From Margaritifera margaritifera (taxonomy: Eukaryota; Mollusca; Bivalvia; Unionida; Margaritiferidae): DNA of 64,000 nt. A program made the translations under genes and the position numbers. A model generated the notes under the pieces. It was given only the letters and a program-made list of their open reading frames with translations, made no database searches and had not been told where the DNA came from. The stretch is from assembly GCA_029931535.1 (NCBI GenBank), contig JAQPZY010001498.1:2864001-2928000 (forward strand), given 5' to 3'. Shown here piece after piece: positions 55,601 to 61,600 of the stretch (position 1 is its first letter; the number at the start of each line of letters is the position of its first letter).

Positions 55601-58600
55601 CAACTATGTACATAACTATAAAGCATTTGTTTTTACAGGAGTTTCATTTTTTTTCATTATATCTGTAACCGAATTGTCTTCTACAAAAATAAATAAGAGT
55701 CCCTTGAAGGGACTGATGCTATACTGGCTGAAAAGAATTTTCAGAAATTCAAGATAAGAAAAATTCTTCTTTTTAACTGCTGAGTGTTGAAACCATCTCT
55801 GATATTCTTTAGGAATAAGATGATTTTCAAATTAGCTGTTGCTATGGACATACTGGATGTCAGATTCAAACCATTTTCATTTAGGACCAAGAAGACATCA
55901 TAAGAAGTCTTCTGGTGGTGGAAACCCCATATTGGTAGGAATTTCTGTTTGGAGGAGTAACAATAACAAGTTTTTCCAGATGGCTGCCATGGTGGCAATA
56001 TTGGATATTAGACTGGCACCATTTCTATTTAGTACCAACTAGGCTTCATAAGAAGTCTTTTTGTGAAAGGCAGTGATAAAAAAGATTTCAAGATGGCCAG
56101 TGTGGTGGCCATATCAGAAGTCAGATCGACACCATTTTTATTTAGGACCAACTAGACACCATAAGAAGTCTTTCAGTGAAAACCCAATGCTGATATGACC
56201 ATTCATTCAGGAGAAAGTAAATTTTTAAGTCAATTATGTTTCTCTGAGAATAGTTACCTGATCACATTAACATTAGGGATATAAGCCTGCTACCTCCCAA
56301 ATCCAGCCCTACTAAAAAGATGAAAATTCGTCTTTTCTGTCTGTATCTTATAGACAAAGGGCATTAACTCTTGACCATTACCTCCTCTTGCTAGTTTTTA
56401 GGCAGAATGAAATACCAATGAGGATGCTCGCATGGCAGGGTGGCAGGGAGGGTTTTGAATTAATGTGATCGGTTAATTATACTCGGGGAAACACAATTTA
56501 CTTCAAAATTTGGTTTCTTCTTCAAAGACATTCCCCGATCACATTAACATTAGGAGAATATGTAATATGAGGGAGTGATAAGCATCCTACCTATACCTTG
56601 GGTATCCTTCTAGGGAATAAAAGGCTGGATTCCCTATGCTCTCCTAACTTGAAAGCAACACAGCCTACAGTCACAAGACCCCTATATCCAGTTAAAAAGA
56701 GATTACTGAATTCTTCTTACAGACAATATTTCACTGGCGAATCCAGTGAAGCTAAGAGGTTGTGTTGGCTTTAACTGGGTCTGGTGGTCATTTGGGCTGC
56801 TGTCACAGGACCCACCAGATTCAGAGTTTGTCTCTGTGAAGCTAAATCTCTCAGATAAAAACTTGAGAAGGTTGACTCTGCATGCCAGCCAACAGCTTCT
56901 ATTATGTATCAGATCAAAACGTTACATTCAAAAGCTAGGCTCACAGAAATTGTTCTAATTTCATGAGCTGAAATCCTCGTAAGGCAACTCTTATCGTTTG
57001 AGACTTCAGAGTACGCCAAGCATATAACCCACTTCAGCCATGAATATAGGGTTTGATGGGTGATATCCTGCTTCCTGGCATTCACCGGGAGAAAGAGACA
57101 TTTTCAAGTGCCACAACTTGCCTCTGTGTGCTTCAAGTAGTGCTTGAGGGCACAGACAGGGTCTTGCATGGCCGCTACTCTTGAAATGTCAAACGAAGAG
57201 AGGGAGCATTTGACAACTCTCTCATTTCCCACTGATGGCAACCTACTGTTGGCCACAAAGCCCGGTTGTGTCATGAGGACTACCGAACCATCCAATCTGA
57301 ACTGAAGATAGTTCAGATCAGCTGAAAGGGCATGTAACTCGCTCACCAGGCATGCCGAAGCTAAGGCTATCAGGAAACATGTTTTGTATGATAGTAGATT
57401 CAGCAAGGTTCTGGCTAAAGGCTCGAATTTATCTGAATTGGGCCATGTTAAAACCCAGGACAGATTCCATTTTGGAAACTGGGTGAGAGATTTTGGTCAA
57501 TCCAAATTGAAACTGGCTAGTAGGTCTGATAGATCTTTATCATCATCGATATCTCTCCTGACATGAAATCTGAATGTGTCAAATATCATGGAGCAGTAGC
57601 CTTTGATGGTAATTGGGACCAACTTTTTCTCCTCATAGAGCCAGGCAAAAAAGTCCGCCAGTTGAGGGATCGAGGCACTCAAAGAGACAATGTTACTGAC
57701 TCAGCACCAGTCCCTGAAAATGCGCCACTTTCCATCATAAGCCTTCAGAGTGGAGGATCTTCTTGCTCTCTAGATTCTCTCCACAATCAAAGGTCATAAG
57801 TCTTTCTCTTGCAAGGCTGTCCTGACAAGAGCTTGGCAAGAAAGAGAAGATGGTCTGGGCAGGATTGGAAACCTGCTAACAGGGTTATTTGAGAAGATTC
57901 AGCTTGGCTGGCATCTTCCTGGGCAGATCTATCAATAGATCGAGTAGATCATTGACCCAGGACTTGTCCCATCTGAGAGGGGCTATCAGAATCATCTTGC
58001 AAGTCTGACCCCTCAACTTCTGTATTATTTTTGGTACCAAGACCATGGGTAAGTAGACAAAGGCCCACAACCCCTCCCAAGTGATTGACAGCAAATCCAT
58101 GACCCAAGCTTCTGGGTCTGGAACTGGAGAGATGAAGGTTGGCAACCTGTGATTCAACCTTGTTGCAAAAAGACTGATCATCGTACATCCCAATGTGCAC
58201 AAATCCGATGAAAGACTGATTGATGGTGGGACCATTCTGTATGAATGACTTGACCCTTTCTGGACAGAGTGTCAGCCAGGACATTGAGTCTGCTAGAAAT
58301 GTGCGTAAGAAGGGGAGAGAATAAGGAGGGGTTGGATAAATGAAATCTGAAGCCCCTCCGAAATGATCTGGATCACCCAATCATTTTGAGGATATATGTT
58401 GATCCATTGAGATTGGAATTCCAGGAGTCTGGCACCCACCAGTATGCTGTCTAAAGGCGGTGGGGTTGGTAGGTCAGTGTTGAGATTTAGGAGGCCTGGA
58501 GGAGGAGAAACTTGATTTTTTGCCTCTCACCCCCTCCTCCATAAGGTTGCCTCCTAAAGTGGTTAAGTTGTCGCCTCCTGTCATTAGGCTGAGATCAAAA

Positions 58601-61600
58601 CTGAACCTGTTATGTAAAAGATCCCTTTTCCTTTTCCTTTGTTCACCTATTGTCCCTCCACTGTGGCAGGGATGGATTGGTCTTAAAAGACTGTGCTCGG
58701 TGAGCAGCAAGTTGTAGGGGCAGTTCTTGAGCTGCCAGCATCCAAACTTCTTCAATTTTGCTCACAAAGAGTATTGGCGAGCCGAACGGCATCATCTGTA
58801 ATACCAGGGTATGATATGGCTTGAGCAACATGGAATGCAAATATGCATCATATCATATCAGGTCAAGATTCGCAGAGGCAGTCAGCGCATTTGCCATGGA
58901 ATGGTGAGCTGCCCAGTTAAACCAAAGCAATTTGGGCCGTTGCCTCCCAGGCATGCTCACTCTCTGATTTTTCCGCAAGTTGAAAAATCTCCAATGAGGC
59001 CAAGTCTAACATTGAAGACATGGCGACAACATTTCAAAACCAGCTTTAATGTGGCATGAAACACATTCTTGTCCACTTTATAAAAAGGTGGGGCAGAATT
59101 GTGGACAGCTGCTAAATTCTTATCCAGAGCTGAGAGTCCAGATTGGCAGCTTCAGAGTATCTTTTGTACCAGCATGGTGAAAACATCACTGGTACTTGGC
59201 TTTAGGAAAAGAAAGCCTTAGCATTCCCCAGATCACAGGTTCTTCCTTCTTCCCAACAGACGGTCATTATCTCCCTGATCTTCACTGACTGGGGAAGCAG
59301 CCAGAAGGATGGAGTCTCTTCCTCATCGCAGATATCTACCGAAGCCTTGACGGTATAGTCATGCATGGTGGTAGGGGGTGGAGAGCAATTTGAAGCCAAC
59401 GACACACGGCATATCTCTTGGACGGCGGCCTAAAATGTTGAAATCAATCCGCTCCATTGTTGGATCTGAATAAGGCTGTTGTTCACGAGTATCTTCACCC
59501 TCACTGTGTGTAGTATCCTGTTCAGGCTCTCTCTCCATATCTGGATAAACCATCCGTAGTGGCATAGATGATGCAATGTAGTGATCTCTACATAAGTCAC
59601 AGTAACTTCCCTGCAGGTAAGCCATGAGTATACAGTATGCCGGCTATGCTGGACGAATGTGTCGTACTGGAATGGACAGCTGGTTTGCTGGGAGTATAGT
59701 TGGCATGGTTGCCAGCCATGCGGAAAGGCAGTCTGGTCAGCGCCAATAAAATCATCTTCATAATATTATTTGTGTAGCCATCCACCAGGCTAGATGGATC
59801 AATCTATCACTAAGATCACTGTAGCTGTTGAAAGATTGAGCCGTAGGCATGGCTAGATGGACGGATCTATCAGTTAGATCCCTGAACTGAGATGGCTGGG
59901 CTGGCTAGATGGCCGGGAGGGCTCTGGATGGAGATACTGTAGTATAGGATGGAGCCAATGCATCCATCAAAAACCCCATACATCTGGACTTATAGGCCCA
60001 AGGCCATGCTCGGACATGTGGGGGGACTTATGTACACTGGGCTGCCTAAAATTGGGAGACACTCCCCCAATGTGTCAGAAATACACTGTGGAAGAGAGGG
60101 ATACAAGGGCAAAATTTGCCCTGAATTTATTAATTGCATCGTCATCTCCTGAACAAGTTGACACATCTGTAATGCAAACTGGATGACTGCAAAACTTTAT
60201 TGTTTTGTTCCCCCATTTCTGTAGATGTAATAGTAGCTGACAGCTGTAAATGTCACACTTTAGGTGGGGGGGGGGAGACCCTAGCAACATCCCCCACCAG
60301 GCCTGCAAGGGATTCGGTCTTCAGATGAATACTTAATATGTCTCTGTTGTCCTTGCGATATTTTCCCTCCTCTTTGTTTCCTCTGGCCCCTTTCTCGCAA
60401 GACAGCAGTCTATATGTCCTCGGACCAAATGGCACATACACTGCAAGATAAGGGTGAAGTACATATTGTACATGTCAGACGACTCACGCGTGTCTTCCCT
60501 GACCTTAACTTCTTGCATTTATTGCACTTCAGCAACATGTTTCATTGAAATGACACAAGAATAAAAAAATGCATAAATTAACAATGCAGCATGTTAATAC
60601 ATTGCTAAAACAACACCCGTTACTGAGTGAGCGAACAATAGACAGTGTCTGCTAAAATGTGAATAACAACATGCATCAATGATAGCATGTTGTACCAAGC
60701 GGTATAAATAGACAAAGTCCAAGAAAGTGATAAATTTACAAAAATGGTGGGAAAAATTTAAAAAATAATGTATACCACCCGTAGCAAATTTCTACATGGA
60801 TGGTTAAAATTCACATCAACATTGGCATGACTTGACAGGAGGTTTTTTTGTACGATGTTGACTGTTAGACAGCAAAGCTTAATAACTTGCGACACCTGGT
60901 GGCAGCAAGGGGAGGTAATGGACAAGAGTTATTGTCGTTTGTAAGATACAAACAGAAAATACACATTTTTTTTCTTTTTTTGTACGATGTTGACTGCAAG
61001 ACAGTGAACCTTAAAAACTTGCGACACCTGGTTGCAGCAAAAGGAGGTAATGGACCAGAGTTATTGTCCATTGTCTATGAGATACAAACAGAAAAGACGA
61101 ATTTTTGTCTTTTTTAGTAGGGCTGGATTTGGGAGGTAGCAAACTTATATCCCTAATGTTAATGTGATTGAGGAACGTATTTGAAAGAGAAATGGTATTA
61201 AGAAGATTTTCAAGTTGGCCACTGTGGCAGGCATATTGGATGTCTGAATGGTATCATTTTCATTTAGGACCAACTAGACTGATATCATATGAAGTCTTTT
61301 AGTGAAAGCCCCATGTTGATATGATCATCAATTCAGGAGGAGAAGCAATAAGATTTTCAAGATGGCTGCTGTGGCAGTCATACTGGACATCAGATTGGCA
61401 CCATTTTCATTTAGGACCAACCAGACATTCACAAGAAGTCTTTTAATGAAAACCCCATGATGAGATGACCATCCATTCAGGAGGACTAGCGATAACAAGA
61501 TTGGCACTATTTTCATTTAGGACCAATCAGACATCATATTAAGTCTTCTGGTGAAAACCTATTGTCAATATGACTTTATATTCAGAAAATGTAGCGATAA

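Larger units (their letters stand above)
56239..61192 (-). mobile_element. DIRS-like tyrosine-recombinase retroelement C (4.95 kb, both ends present)
   Basis: Inverted ends pair TTTCTCT...ATCACATTAACATTAGGGAT, CTACCTCCCAAATCCAGCCC (56239-56330) with their complement at 61085-61192. Further in at the left, 56458-56560 repeats GATCACATTAACATTAGG in both orientations, as expected for a DIRS internal complementary region. Coding debris on the minus strand runs gag (about 58330-60440), RNase H end and connector (57885-58330), recombinase (56780-57690). Most of the RT is deleted. A 131-bp duplication lies at 60850-61110 (GACACCTGGTGGCAGCAAGG). It sits inside family-P copy 5/6. Confidence 0.85.
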
